Assembly: GCF_001641265.1 (NCBI RefSeq)
Contig: NW_020167552.1
Coordinates: 62,001-126,000 of the forward strand
Length of the DNA: 64,000 nt
Reading direction: 5' to 3'
From: Pseudogymnoascus destructans
Lineage: Eukaryota > Ascomycota > Leotiomycetes > Thelebolales > Thelebolaceae
Below the pieces are notes generated by a model. The model had not been told where the DNA came from. It searched no databases and worked only from the letters and a program-made list of their open reading frames with translations. The translations under genes and the position numbers were made by a program. Position 1 is the stretch's first letter, and every line of letters begins with the position of its first letter. Shown here piece by piece: positions 45,471 through 55,794 of the stretch.

Positions 45471-46776
45471 GTTTGCGCTATGATTGGATGGAAAATCTGT
45501 CTCAGCTGCCTTCAAATACCCCTCGTATTTATATTTACCTTTAGATGATGATGGTCACTGACTCATTTTCTGGAAGCATCTCGGAGGAATCATTCCAATG
45601 CTTATTCCGCCAAGCGATGGACACCTGCAAGGCGCCGAGCACGTGCAGTAAACTATGTGGGGTAGAGTCAGACCAGTTAGCCCGAAGAAGGTGAAGATAA
45701 CTTAACCGTTGATAAATCTATGTTAAGGTTAGCGACGACGGGGGTGTGTTGCGGCGTTGGAGATATCGGATACAAAACGACCATTCGGGCCGTGGCGGTG
45801 AGCTCAGTGTTGATTGTATGTGAACTATTTACAACATTACAACATTGTAAATAGTTCATCGAGCGAACTATTTACAACGTCGAGAATCCACATCCACTAG
45901 CGCGTCCGTACTGAGACATGCGCCATACCGTCCCGACGGGTTGGCTCCCCCAGAGCGAAGACCCGATGTAGCTGATGGGCAGCAAACAAGGACGTGAGAC
46001 GGATGGCCGTTTCGGGCAAAAGACAAGCATGAAGGGTAACTGGACTAAAACCGGACATTCCGAATGGTTGGGGTGGACTCGCGGCTGCGTCTGTTTGTGT
46101 TGTGTGCCACGGTGGTTGGCGTAGCATTGCTGTATGTGTTGTACAGGAGCAGCTGTTCAGAGACATAGGTCTCAGATATCCCGAGGTGAGGATGGGATTT
46201 GTATTCTTCAAGTCTACCTGTCAGTAATAGTTCTATCAACTTATTGGCAGGCAACTTGGCCAGCTGGTGCGCGCCGGTTCCTGGCGGCCTGCATTGGCTG
46301 ATCTTGCTTTACCTAGTCATATTTTCAGGGGCAGTTATTATCCCGAAATCACGATTTTCTCTTTTTCGTCCTCGATTCATGGTTCTACTACCGTTCGACA
46401 TGCCACTGCATCTACTTTCGACGTTGGATGCGATGTGTGTTATTAAGAAACTACTACATCAGTGTGAAATATTTCACTCACTTTCGAAAGCCGCGGAATA
46501 GGACGCTGTACGTTGAGTTGTACAGCACTTTCGTGTCTGAGACACTAAACAGAAAACCCATCCTCATCGTTACTTATCATCCATACAAACGCACATATCT
46601 ATATGCTGGTGGTCAGAAGCTGTGGCTAAGACATTGTCCCATCGTTGCCATGAGTTCAATCTCTGTTGATTAAACATTGCTTAGCCATGTATAAAGTAAG
46701 ATATATTATCTTCTAGAAACCGTCTTGCTCCTCCATACCGGTCTATAATCACCTCACTTCCCCACTACCACCCACC
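45471..46776. other. intergenic, no supported gene
   Basis: Two short open frames (45897-46254 minus, 46199-46501 plus) overlap and lack recognisable features. Contains a repeated 14-mer hairpin at 45821-45878. The last 100 bases are the subtilase promoter. Confidence 0.5.
45821..45878. repeat. 14-mer TGAACTATTTACAA present as inverted and direct copies
   Basis: TGAACTATTTACAA (45821-45834) pairs perfectly with 45845-45858. A third copy in direct orientation (GAACTATTTACAAC) lies at 45865-45878. Could be an operator-like element or a mobile-element end. Confidence 0.85.
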
Positions 46777-48102
46777 ATGCTGTTTTCCAAGAGCCTCGTT
46801 GCCCTCGTGGCATGCTTCCTGCCCCTTATTGTCAGTGCTACTGAGCTGAAGCTCCGCAATGCCGCCGCCACAAATGTCGCTGCAGACAGCTATATTGTCG
46901 TCTACAAGGACATTGACGACTCAACCTTCGAGTCTGAGATGTTCAATGTTCATTCATTCCTGAGCAAGCGTGACTCGACCTTTAGGGGGCTGGGTCACAA
47001 ATATAAGATGCCGAAGTTCAAGGGCTACCAGATCGAAAGTGATATGGACACCGTCAACAGGATATCACAATCGCCCCATGTTAGTTGGCAATAGAATTCA
47101 AAGGGACGCTCATAATACTAACTCGGAATAGGTGGCTTATGTCGACAAGGATGTGAAAGTCTCCGCCTACGACCTGTCTGTTCGCATCGGCGCGCCATGG
47201 GGACTTGACCGTATTTCTCATCGCAACGGGACTTCTCCAGGGCTCGAAGAATATACTTATGATTCCAGCGCAGGAGGAGGAACCACCATCTATATTATTG
47301 ACACTGGTGTCTACATCGAACACGTCGTATGTTCTCAACCTCACCCAACGCAATAGTCCCCAGTCATCCATTAACCGTTTTCTAGGAATTTGAAGGCCGC
47401 GCCACATTTGGCGCTAACTTCATCCCCGGTTCGCCCGATACTGATGAGGATGGACATGGCACTCATGTTGCCGGTATCGCCGCTGGAGCCAACTTTGGTG
47501 TTGCCAGCAAGGCCAAGATTATCGCCGTCAGAGTCCTCGATGCCAATGGAGACGGTAAGGGCTCCAACGTCCTCGCAGGTATGCAATGGGCCGCAGATGA
47601 CGCCGGAAAGAAGAACCAGACTGCGAAGTCAGTCATCAACATGTCCCTAGGTGCGGATTACTCGGAAGCCTTCAACAAGGCCACCGAGGCCATCATCGCC
47701 AAGGGCATTGTTGTCGTCGCCGCCGCCGGAAATGAAGACGCCAATGCCTCTGGCGTATCCCCTGCGTCTACTGTGGACGCCATCACCGTCGGCGCGACAG
47801 ACAGAAATGACAGCCGCGCCGCGTTTTCGAACTGGGGAGTAGCTCTTGACGTCTTCGCCCCGGGTGTTGACATTCTCTCCGCCTGGATCGGCGGGAAAGA
47901 TGCCAACAAAACCATCTCGGGTACTAGCATGGCCTGCCCTCACGTCGCGGGGCTTGCAGCTTATTTCATTGGTCTGGAGAAGAACGGAACCAGCACACCG
48001 TCCAAGATCGCTACCAAGATCAAGGGGGTCGCTACGAAGAACGTTGTGCTTCATCCGAAGAACAGCCGCGACAACCTTGCTTATAACGATGATGGTTACT
48101 GA
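46777..48102 (+). CDS. secreted subtilisin-like protease (S8A, proteinase K type)
   Basis: A secreted alkaline protease. Three exons: 46777-47079, 47132-47326 and 47386-48102 (introns 52 and 59 bp), 404 residues. A signal peptide (LVALVACFLPLIVSA) is followed by an I9 propeptide (ADSYIVVYKDIDDSTFES ... SPHVAYVDKDVKV), removed on activation. The catalytic domain (from about residue 125) has the triad Asp in IYIIDTGVYIEHVEFEGRA, His in DEDGHGTHVAGIAAGA and Ser in ISGTSMACPHVAGLAAYFIG, with the oxyanion Asn in VVVAAAGNEDANASG. All are intact. It has no C-terminal extension and the length matches fungal proteinase K-like enzymes. It stands alone between pseudogenes and the transposon island. Confidence 0.95.
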
Positions 48103-49249
48103 GCTGGTTGTTGGCGAGGAGAGGAGTATAGCCTAGGTATGAGGCATAATAGGTTTGGGTTGGCATTCAACTCTTTCTGTAATTAGATACATAGCCTCCT
48201 TGCCTCATTTGCTATATAGTTTCAAGATACCAATGATATGCTCATTGCCAGTGTTCGGCGGATATATATCCGGGTAGTATCCGTGATGCCCACGGGTAGA
48301 GCTTGTATCCGGCCAATATCTCACAGGTAGAGTAGGTATATATCCGGATATATGAGGCTAAATTCCGTGGATAGAGCATATAAAGATGAAGCTTTAGATA
48401 ATACTAATAAACTATAACCTAACCTAACCCTACACCTGTAGCTTGAAATATTAGACTTATTCGTGTGCCTCATCATCAGCATCATCGCCTCACTATCAGC
48501 CTTATCCGACACCAATTCCGTAAGCAAAGTAAATATCTAATCGTTAGTGGTGATAACCTATTCCGCTTCTTTGTAATAATATCACTACTATTACTAAATG
48601 CCCGTTCTGATTCTGCAGATGTTGCTGGAATTGCTAAATGGTCACGAGCAATAACTAGATATGGTATTGCTTTGCGCACTAATATTTGAGCATATCCGAT
48701 GCTCACTAGGCCGTGGTTCAAGCATCTACCGCCCCCATTCTAGCCCTTGAAATGCTAAGCCCTCTGATGCAAATAGGTCTTCGTCAGAATCAGGTTCTTG
48801 CTCTGTTGTATTTGTAGCACCTATTGCTTCTGCAAGAGCTGTTTCACGGTTGATACACTCTGCATTAAGGTGATACTCTCGCTTTTGGTATGTTCTACAA
48901 ACGTTTTCAAATTGCGCCCTTGCTCGTGCTCTTCGTGTATCGTCTATAGTATTTGGATAAACTTTTTAAATACTATATGACTCATTTGTAGGTCACAAAT
49001 TGTAGCGACAGCTAAGTGCTTACATTACTGATTTATTATAAGAGTATAATACTCATTAAGCTTTTGAAGCGCAGCTCTAAAGTCTAATTGTAGAGCTTAC
49101 CAAGATCTTCTTGCATTGTCTTAACCTTATTTATCATCTTTAATTAAAGAGGGATAGTAAAGTTAAGGGTTAGATATGAATCGCTTTGTAACCGTCTTAA
49201 TGGCTTTAGAATACTAATATCAAGCTTTTGTATTATACACACTACTGTA
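48103..49249. other. AT-rich DNA with hAT terminal-type repeats and relic
   Basis: After the subtilase 3' end, 48245-48385 carries repeated GGATATAT/TATCCG words (CGGATATATATCCGG, ATCCGGATATATG), typical of hAT subterminal repeats, and a hAT coding relic follows on the minus strand. 48780-49249 shows no gene. Confidence 0.5.
48482..48721 (-). pseudogene. hAT transposase C-terminal dimerisation domain relic
   Basis: The minus strand reads YLVIARDHLAIPATSAESER, AFSNSSDIITKKRNRLSPLT and IRYLLCLRNW, the classic hAT C-terminal dimerisation motif (IPATSAxSERxFS...RxRLSP...LLCLRxW). The rest of the transposase is not preserved upstream (to 49249), where the next pogo element begins. The flanking GGATATATCC repeats suggest the right-hand end of the same element. 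Confidence 0.82.
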
Positions 49250-51127
49250 ACGTAAGTCGTGGCGTAACGCAACGGGTGTCGCAACGCAACGGGTGTCGTA
49301 ACGCAACGGATATCAGAGGAGAACGACGTAGAAAATTAAATAGCTAAACATCAACAATAATACATGACCCAGTATCGCTCTTAGAATCCTCGTGAAGTAC
49401 TTCTTCATCATCGCAATCACTATCAGAAATGTACACAACTGCCTTTTCCTTTCCCTTTCGTGTTTTCCTACCTTGACTTTTTGTAGCATTCTCAGCCTCC
49501 ACCACTGCATCGCATAATTCTTGCGTAGAGATATGGAAATGGCCCTTTAAAACCACCCTCTTTCCCTTCGTACGGGTCGCACGCTTCTTTATGATAGACT
49601 GTAAGTTGTTGGAATCATGTTGGTGGACGATACTTTGCGCATGAATTTGCTCAGTCCCGGTTGTCAGTTTTTGGATATATCTGCGGACTGGTGTTGCAAC
49701 AGTCGTATGGTCCTTAATTGTTGAATTAAGTAGCTTATTCGCATCCCACAGTATCGCTGGATCAGGTGGTGAGCTATTTACAAAGACTTGATTAAAAATA
49801 TCAAACTGGGTTGGTGTTCTTGGTCTTTCTTGCTCGGGTGTTGCATCGCGGGCCATCGTACGAAGTGCTCTTTGTGGGTTGAATGGGATTAAACCAGCAC
49901 CGCGCCAGGCAGATTCGATGTTCTGACGATTGCATACATCTGATCGTGCTCGAATATATGCTTCCATCCACTCGTACTTCTGTATTCGTACGAGTTGTGC
50001 TTGGTTCAAGTGCGATAGTGCTGCTGTCAGCCGTTTTTTGAGAGGGCCAAAAATCGCAACATCAAGCGGCTGTAGCAAGTGTGATGTATGAGGCAGTAGG
50101 ATAAGAAGCGCAATTCGATTTTGAAGACAGTGTGCTATAACGCTTATATGTGAATCGTGGCCATCACAAATAAGAAGTCGGTGTTGTCTGCCTGCTTTTG
50201 CTCGGGTTATCGGTTCAAAAACACGCCTCAACCACTCTAAACTGTGAACGTTACTCGTCCAACCCTTTGTATTTGCTGAAAAGAACCATTCATTATGTAC
50301 GCTATTCGGTATCCAGTTCTGTAAGACGTTCGACCCTTTGAATATCCCGAGCAGTGGTAGAATTGTTCCATCTGCGCAAATACAGTCCACCATCGAAACC
50401 CATTCTTGACGGCCAGGATGAGCCTGGTGCTTTGTACGAAGTGATGAATCGAGTATTATACGCGTTAACTCCATTGTCCCAATCGAAAATCCAGACTCGT
50501 CCATGTTATATATGTCTTTTTGGTCGATTCCGTGTTCTTGAACCACTTTCTGATACGCGTCAAACCACGCGTCAAGCACTGGTTTTGTTGCCCCGTCCAT
50601 TCGTACAGACTCAATTCGATGTCCAATAGCAACTTTGAGATGTGGGTGTCGTATAATGAATCGGGGAACCCAGTCCTCACCAAGCGTATCATGTGGTTGG
50701 AGTTCAAGCACGTCGGGTGTCGCATTGTCCAAATCATATGTTTTACGCAGTTCCTCTGCTATTTCTTTTAATAAGCGATGCCCAGGAGAGTACCCACTGA
50801 TTGTTAAGTCTTTGATCCACTTCAGAAGTACGTTTTCCTGAGCGTATGAGAGTTTCTGCTGTTGTTGGCGGGCTTGACGGCGAGATAACCCCCCATTGAC
50901 ACGTCGCGTCAATGTGCTCCGCGTCAACCCCAAGTCCTGGGCAGCCTTATACAAGCTTTTATATTCACCATTTTGAATGCAGTTACCGCCTGAGTAATAC
51001 GAGACTCTAAATCCGCCGTCGCTACGCTTTTCCTATGCACCATTGTTGAGTTATTCAAGTTACAAGTTGGTAGTCCTCGGTTATCAGTTGCGTTACGACA
51101 CCCGTTGCGTTACGCCACGACTTACGT
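49250..51127 (-). mobile_element. pogo-class DNA transposon 1, 1878 bp, TA target duplication
   Basis: Bounded by TA (49248-49249 and 51128-51129). The ends are inverted repeats starting ACGTAAGTCGTGGCGTAACG. The inverted repeats contain a 17-bp direct repeat (GTAACGCAACGGGTGTC), three units at the left (49264, 49281, 49298) and two at the right. One transposase gene fills the interior. Confidence 0.92.
49344..51043 (-). pseudogene. pogo transposase with a one-base frameshift
   Basis: The natural start is MVHRKSVATADLESRITQAV at 51043. After TAFK the frame shifts: at 50971-50974 four A residues (minus strand) stand where five would continue into NGEYKS-LYKAAQDLGL, the expected Psq-type helix-turn-helix text. 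Downstream, 536 codons are open to the stop at 49344. They include the CENP-B-like second helix-turn-helix, the DDE catalytic core (IYNMDESGFSIG, LLICDGHDSHISV, LLQPLDVAIFGPLKKRL) and an acidic tail. All three catalytic Asp positions remain, so only the first 24 residues are out of frame. Either recently inactivated or a homopolymer sequencing error. Confidence 0.85.
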
Positions 51128-51189
51128 TAATTAGTATTCTAAGCTTTATAGAAATTTTAAGCATATAATATGTTGAATTCTAGCGTATA

Positions 51190-53049
51190 ACGTACATGTA
51201 TAGCGAAAGCGCCAAACAAGCGAAAGCGCCAAAATTATCTACCCTCACGACAAACATTGCGATAAATCTACCACAACATTAGAAATCAATTGAAACTACT
51301 CGGAGTCCTCTTCCTCAGAGGTGTCTATTACAATCTGACACGTGCGCGCATTGTGCCCAGTCTCACCACACTTGCCACAGCGACGGGCACGGGTTTCTTC
51401 CCTTGGCTTCCGACCACGGCTTGCCCTTATTTCCTGCTCTACCTGCTGCACAACATCCCTCTCATCCTGTAGCTCTTGCGCCCCTTGTTGACTAAGTGAT
51501 CCTCCTTGCTGTAGTCGTGTTTTCCTAGCTCTCCGGCGCTTGCTTAGTACTTCATTTGCCTGTCGTAGGTTTTGGTTCTCTGCCTTTAGCAGTGCTAATT
51601 GATGCATTATTTGCGATGCACCCTTTGTAAACTGGTCAACAGCTGCATAGATTGAGGTTGGAGAGCTATTTTGATGGCGTGAAATCCGAGTTTTAATAAA
51701 TGTAGACTGTGACATAGCTTCAATTGGGTTGTTTGGTGTCTGAGAAACCCAAGGTTGAGCAGTACCTGGGCGGGAGCTTGGAGGCGTTGGTGTCCTTAAC
51801 TTAAGATCAAGTGTAGATATCACTCTCTCAGGGTCAAATGGAAGAAGCCCTGCCCCTCGGAACCCGCCTCGAATGTTACTTTCCGTCATTGTAGTGTTAA
51901 ATGCAGCGTGGAAGGCAGGAAAGAAGTCATCCTTTGTAATATGAGAAATATGAGCCTGCATCATATCTTCAATTTGCCGACCATAGGCCTGCTTTAACGG
52001 GCCGAAACAGCCAACATCAAGTGGCTGGAGTAGATGAGAAGAGTGAGCAGGCATACAAAGCGTAATAATGTTGTGTTCCTTGCAGTACTCCTCAAACTCA
52101 TCTGAGTGGTGGCTCTCATGACCATCAAGGACTAACAAGCGATAACCACCAACACTCCGGGCCTTTGTATGCTTCTCAAAGTGCTGAATCCAATCCATGC
52201 CTCTCTCGTTTGTAGTCCAGCCATTTTCAGTAACAGAAATCACCCAATCGCTTGAAAATCCACTATTCTCATACCAAGATGTAAGGTGGTTTTTGCCTGC
52301 AACAATGATAAATGGTGGTACTGCCCAACCTTGAGAACTAACGCCTTGGATTACTGTAACCCATTCCCGATTACCAGGCTGTACCTTCTTTGCTTTTGCC
52401 CGCCCGTCTGAGCTTGTTACAACCATAGCAGTTGAGATAACGCCCATCATAAACCCAGTCTCATCAAAGTTGTAGATATCTGCTTCATCGATACCATATT
52501 TCGCAATTGTGTTATGCACAAGCTCAAACCAGCCATTAATAACTTCTGGATCTTCGCACTTAGCCCTCTGGTAGTCGTATTTGCGCTGAAAGCGTGTCTG
52601 GAGCTCTACATGCCGCTTAACAAAGTTTGAAGCCCAACGCGACCCAACGCGTGACGCGTCACGTGTTGCAAGTAGTCGACTTGCCATATCTTCAACAACA
52701 GACAGCCGAGGAGGAAACCCTTTGGCAGCTAGGTCGAGTATATACTGAACAAGGACGGACTCCTCTAGGTTAGTTAATTTCCATGAGTTGGCTTGGATAT
52801 CGCGTCGTGAAGGTACACCTTCTAGACGACGACCTAGCTTGCGGTGGTCCACAGAATAGATCCTAGCAGCAACTCGAAGGCGTAACTTTGGGTCGCTTTG
52901 CATAGCCTGGATAGCTAGCACTAATTGGCTTTCATCGTTTTTATGGGGCATGTTTTGTTGTTGAGGAATTTAACATTTAGTTGGGGGGTTTGGTCACCGC
53001 ATCATTTTGGCGCTTTCGCTTGTTTGGCGCTTTCGCTATACATGTACGT
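51190..53049 (-). mobile_element. pogo-class DNA transposon 2, 1860 bp, 46-bp inverted repeats
   Basis: Bounded by TA (51188-51189 and 53050-53051). The ends 51190-51235 and 53004-53049 are perfect 46-bp inverted repeats beginning ACGTACATGTATAGCGAAAG. Each contains two 17-bp direct units GCGAAAGCGCCAAACAA. Contains one intact gene. Lies only 62 bp from transposon 1. Confidence 0.95.
51296..52951 (-). CDS. pogo/Fot1 transposase with C-terminal zinc knuckle
   Basis: Uninterrupted 551-residue transposase from MPHKNDESQLVLAIQAMQSD to the stop. N-terminal Psq-like helix-turn-helix (residues about 5-50) and CENP-B-type helix-turn-helix (about 55-130: SVLVQYILDLAAKGFPPRL) bind the element ends. 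The DDE core carries IYNFDETGFMMG (first Asp), LLVLDGHESHHSDEF (second) and LLQPLDVGCFGPLKQAYGRQ (third), all present. After a helical region (LLKAENQNLRQANEVL) the protein ends with a CCHC knuckle, CGKCGETGHNARTC, and an acidic tail. A decayed relative lies at 24883-25431. With perfect ends and no lesions, the element could be autonomous. Confidence 0.95.
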   Translation of the reverse strand: MPHKNDESQLVLAIQAMQSDPKLRLRVAARIYSVDHRKLGRRLEGVPSRRDIQANSWKLTNLEESVLVQYILDLAAKGFPPRLSVVEDMASRLLATRDASRVGSRWASNFVKRHVELQTRFQRKYDYQRAKCEDPEVINGWFELVHNTIAKYGIDEADIYNFDETGFMMGVISTAMVVTSSDGRAKAKKVQPGNREWVTVIQGVSSQGWAVPPFIIVAGKNHLTSWYENSGFSSDWVISVTENGWTTNERGMDWIQHFEKHTKARSVGGYRLLVLDGHESHHSDEFEEYCKEHNIITLCMPAHSSHLLQPLDVGCFGPLKQAYGRQIEDMMQAHISHITKDDFFPAFHAAFNTTMTESNIRGGFRGAGLLPFDPERVISTLDLKLRTPTPPSSRPGTAQPWVSQTPNNPIEAMSQSTFIKTRISRHQNSSPTSIYAAVDQFTKGASQIMHQLALLKAENQNLRQANEVLSKRRRARKTRLQQGGSLSQQGAQELQDERDVVQQVEQEIRASRGRKPREETRARRCGKCGETGHNARTCQIVIDTSEEEDSE

Positions 53050-53589
53050 TAGGCATATTAAGTGATAATTAGTGTGGCTTTTAGCCTATAGCCTTTATCT
53101 GCTTCTATAACGCATCCTTCTATGCTTGTCAGTTCCGAAACACATAAATGTGTCTTTATAGCTTTTTAATTAGTTGCTAATACTTTAGTAGAGGAGCTAT
53201 CTATATGCTATGGAATCTGAGCAAGACCTTGCTCTAACTAGTATGCTTCTGTTTCTGCATCTGGGCTAGCTTTTAAGCTCTTAAGAGCAGCTTAAACTAC
53301 AAGATTGATGATATGTGCAGTGTATTAAATAGTATTAGCGATATGGGCCGTATACGGCAATACTGAGTCAGTGTGTATTTCAAATTCTAATACGGATCCA
53401 GTGCGTATTCAGTTCTCAATACTGGCCATATACGGGCCGTATACGGGCTGTATACTAGCTGTATATGGCTAGTATTTAAGCCTCAATACTAGCTGTATAT
53501 AGCTAATATTGAGACTTAAAATTCAAAACAAGGGGTTCGAATAACCTCGATTAATAATTAGTTATTGCTATATATTACTACAATGACTT
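53050..53589. repeat. cluster of short GTATA-based palindromes, hAT-subterminal type
   Basis: 53330-53520 is packed with variants of CCGTATACGGC, CTGTATACTAGC and CTGTATATAGCTA in both orientations plus TCAATACT words. Such arrays are typical subterminal transposase-binding repeats of hAT elements. The coding relic of a hAT element starts just right of it. Confidence 0.65.
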
Positions 53590-54770
53590 CAAAAAGCTAC
53601 TGCCCTGCCTTTACCAAGCCATGATTTAAGACACTCAATTGCCTCAATACTCTTAATACCAAGACATTTCTACAGTCTGTAATAGTAATTTTTGTACCCG
53701 AAAATAGATGCTCTGGCTCTGCTGACATTGCAGGAATTCATAATATATCCAGGGCCATAATACTAAGGTTTGGGTAGGTCTTGCACTGTGTAGGTTCAAG
53801 CCACCAGGCCCGTGGTGTCATACTGACATTCGTTGCACTCAGTTTGCTATCAAACTCAAGAGCAAACTTAGAAATCTCCTCCTCAAACCTACAAGTCACC
53901 ATACAGTAATGCCCTAAATTCCAATAGTGTTGCATATGGAAAGGGACTCCACAAGTTGTAATCCATCGTACATATAGCTGCTCAACAACAGTAGGGTCCA
54001 AGGCTTGAGTTAATAGTATAGAGACAGCTGTAAGGATGCCTGTCCCTCAGTGACGGAAAGGATCTGAGTCGGGCAGGTTACGGTCACATGATAAGAGTTA
54101 AGGCAGGTTAGCCGAGTCGGACCCGTTTCAGGTACTTAAGGGGATTGACCCAACGGGGTCCCTCTCCCTCAGTGACGGAAGGTATCTGAGTCAGACAAGT
54201 TACGGTCACGTGGTGAGAGTGAAGGCAGGTTAGCCGAGTCGGACCCGCTTCGGGTACTTAAGGAGATTGGCCCAATGGGGGTTCCTCTCTTCATCTTTTT
54301 TGTATCCTTCGTAGTAGACCTATAGGATAGCATTCGTTTAGCCTCCGACTCGCACTCTCATATGCTATTACTGTGAGCTGGGTGCCCTGTATCCTTACAA
54401 CAGCGACGTTTATATTCACCTCCTTAGCTTTATCGAAAGCATCAGCAATGCTACTTTGACTTGAGGTAGTTCGAGATTCCTGAGTAGAGGATATATTGAT
54501 GTCATGTTCTTTTAGGTGCCTTGTAATATCATGTTCTTTTAGGTGCCTTGTAATAATCTTCGTTCCGCCAGACTCAAGATACTCCTTTAGACAGTATCTA
54601 CAATGCCATATTAACCTGCCCTGGTGGTTACGAATGATATCGCAGCAGCTAACAGGTGTACGGTCCCAGACCTTTGAAAATCGTTTGCTTGTAGTTGTTC
54701 TTACAGAGATAGAGTGAGAGGATAGTGTACGTTTAAGTACAAGTGAACTCGGGGTTTCAAATTGTTCACT
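53590..54770 (-). pseudogene. hAT transposase relic with BED finger, interrupted by a solo LTR
   Basis: On the minus strand, a BED-type zinc finger reads WHCRYCLKEYLESGGTKIIT then RHLKEHDI near 54530-54620 (CxxC...HxxxxH). Its RHLKEHDIT stretch is duplicated by a 26-bp tandem repeat at 54500-54555. A solo LTR (54029-54399) then separates it from the C-terminal part at 53590-54001: GVPFHMQHYWNLGHYCMVTC, FALEFDSKLSATNVSMTPRA, WWLEPTQCKTYPNLSIMALD and, after frame damage, IPAMSAEPEHLFSG, the dimerisation domain. Much of the middle is missing. Non-functional. Confidence 0.82.
54029..54399. mobile_element. solo LTR 1, 371 bp, target duplication ACAGC
   Basis: Starts TGTAAGGATGCC and ends ATCCTTACA (inverted 5'-TG..CA-3' ends). 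Flanked by ACAGC at 54024-54028 and 54400-54404. Contains two tandem copies of a 122-bp segment (from 54044 and 54166). TATA-like and TTTTTTGTATCC stretches lie near 54297. No internal retrotransposon sequence: produced by LTR-LTR recombination. Confidence 0.93.
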
Positions 54771-55422
54771 ATCAAATTGCTCACTGTCGTGCTGTGACAG
54801 CGCATCAGATAGTTTTACAGACGACGCTGTGGATATGAGGCAATTAGATACAGATACAGATATTCCACAGAGTTAAGGCTGTGATTTAAAGCTAGAGTTA
54901 GTGTGTGTTATAGGGAACTGGTAGTATGGGACTGCTGGTCTGAGGGTTTTCATTGAAGTTCTACTATCTATATACTTCTGGCTCATTTGCTGACCTTCTC
55001 TCAAACATTGTTGCCTGGAAAACTGAAGCCAGTCATATGGAGACACATGGCTTGCACAAGTTTCATATCCTTCTGCTGGATTGTGACATGCTTTGCTTGA
55101 ATAGCAGCAAGTTGGGTCACTATATTAATTACTATAATGATTACTATAAAGTTGTAGGGCCACTTACTTTCAAATTCCTTAATGAGAGTTGTCTCTGCTA
55201 CTTCTTGGAGTACACTCACAGCAGATGATTAAAGTCGCATATTTTTGCCCAAATCGAGAAGAATCTCATGGAGAAGTCACACAAAAGGCGCACGGGGGAT
55301 GAGAGGATCTGTAGTCTTTTGGTATCGTTTGGTCTTGCGAAGAGCCTTGACTGTTTTGAATCAGCAACAGCTTTATAGTAATAATTATAGTAATCAACTT
55401 ACCTCCAGGCTTTGGATGATAG
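54771..55422. other. decayed sequence between the solo LTRs
   Basis: No retroelement coding sequence. Short open frames on both strands with no recognised domain. Probably more of the old hAT or unrelated host DNA. Confidence 0.45.
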
Positions 55423-55794
55423 TGTAAGGATGCCTCCTTACCTAGATACTCGAAGAACCCGTCTCAGAGCTGTTACGGTCACCACAGGCATGAAATCTGA
55501 CTCGGTGTGGTTTCGAACCAGTAGAGGAGCACATAGCGAGTTACACTATAGTGGGGGATGGTAAGGGTGTAGGGTTCAGGGTCGATGCGGACCTGTTTCG
55601 GTGGAAGGTTCAGGGCTAGGGTTGGGATAACCGAGTTGGGCCCATTTCGGGTACTTAAGGAAACAGACTTAACGGGGTTCCCCCTTTATCTTTTTTGTAT
55701 CCTTCATAGTAGACCTATAGGATAGCATCCGTTTAGCCTCCGACTTGCACTCTCATATGCTATTACTGTGAGCTGGGTGCCCTGTGTCCTTACA
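55423..55794. mobile_element. solo LTR 2, 372 bp, target duplication GATAG
   Basis: Same family as solo LTR 1: starts TGTAAGGATGCC, ends GTCCTTACA, and the last 150 bp are nearly identical (TTTTTTGTATCCTTC..., ATGCTATTACTGTGAGCTGG). Flanked by GATAG at 55418-55422 and 55795-55799. The first half differs from LTR 1 and has a single copy of the duplicated segment. Confidence 0.93.

Noticed and set aside
45897..46501. Short overlapping open frames upstream of the subtilase
   Set aside because: No domain, no splice support, overlapping on both strands.
14376..48102. Secondary-metabolite or virulence gene cluster (GST, protease, kinase, arginase-like)
   Set aside because: No backbone synthase, transporter or pathway regulator is present. 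The genes are scattered housekeeping types or pseudogenes.
53525..53550. tRNA T-arm-like GGGTTCGAATAACC
   Set aside because: No acceptor, D-arm or anticodon-arm pairing could be found around it within tRNA distances.
54029..55794. One short LTR retrotransposon with two LTRs
   Set aside because: Each LTR has its own perfect but different 5-bp target duplication and the interior has no retroelement sequence, so they are two solo LTRs.
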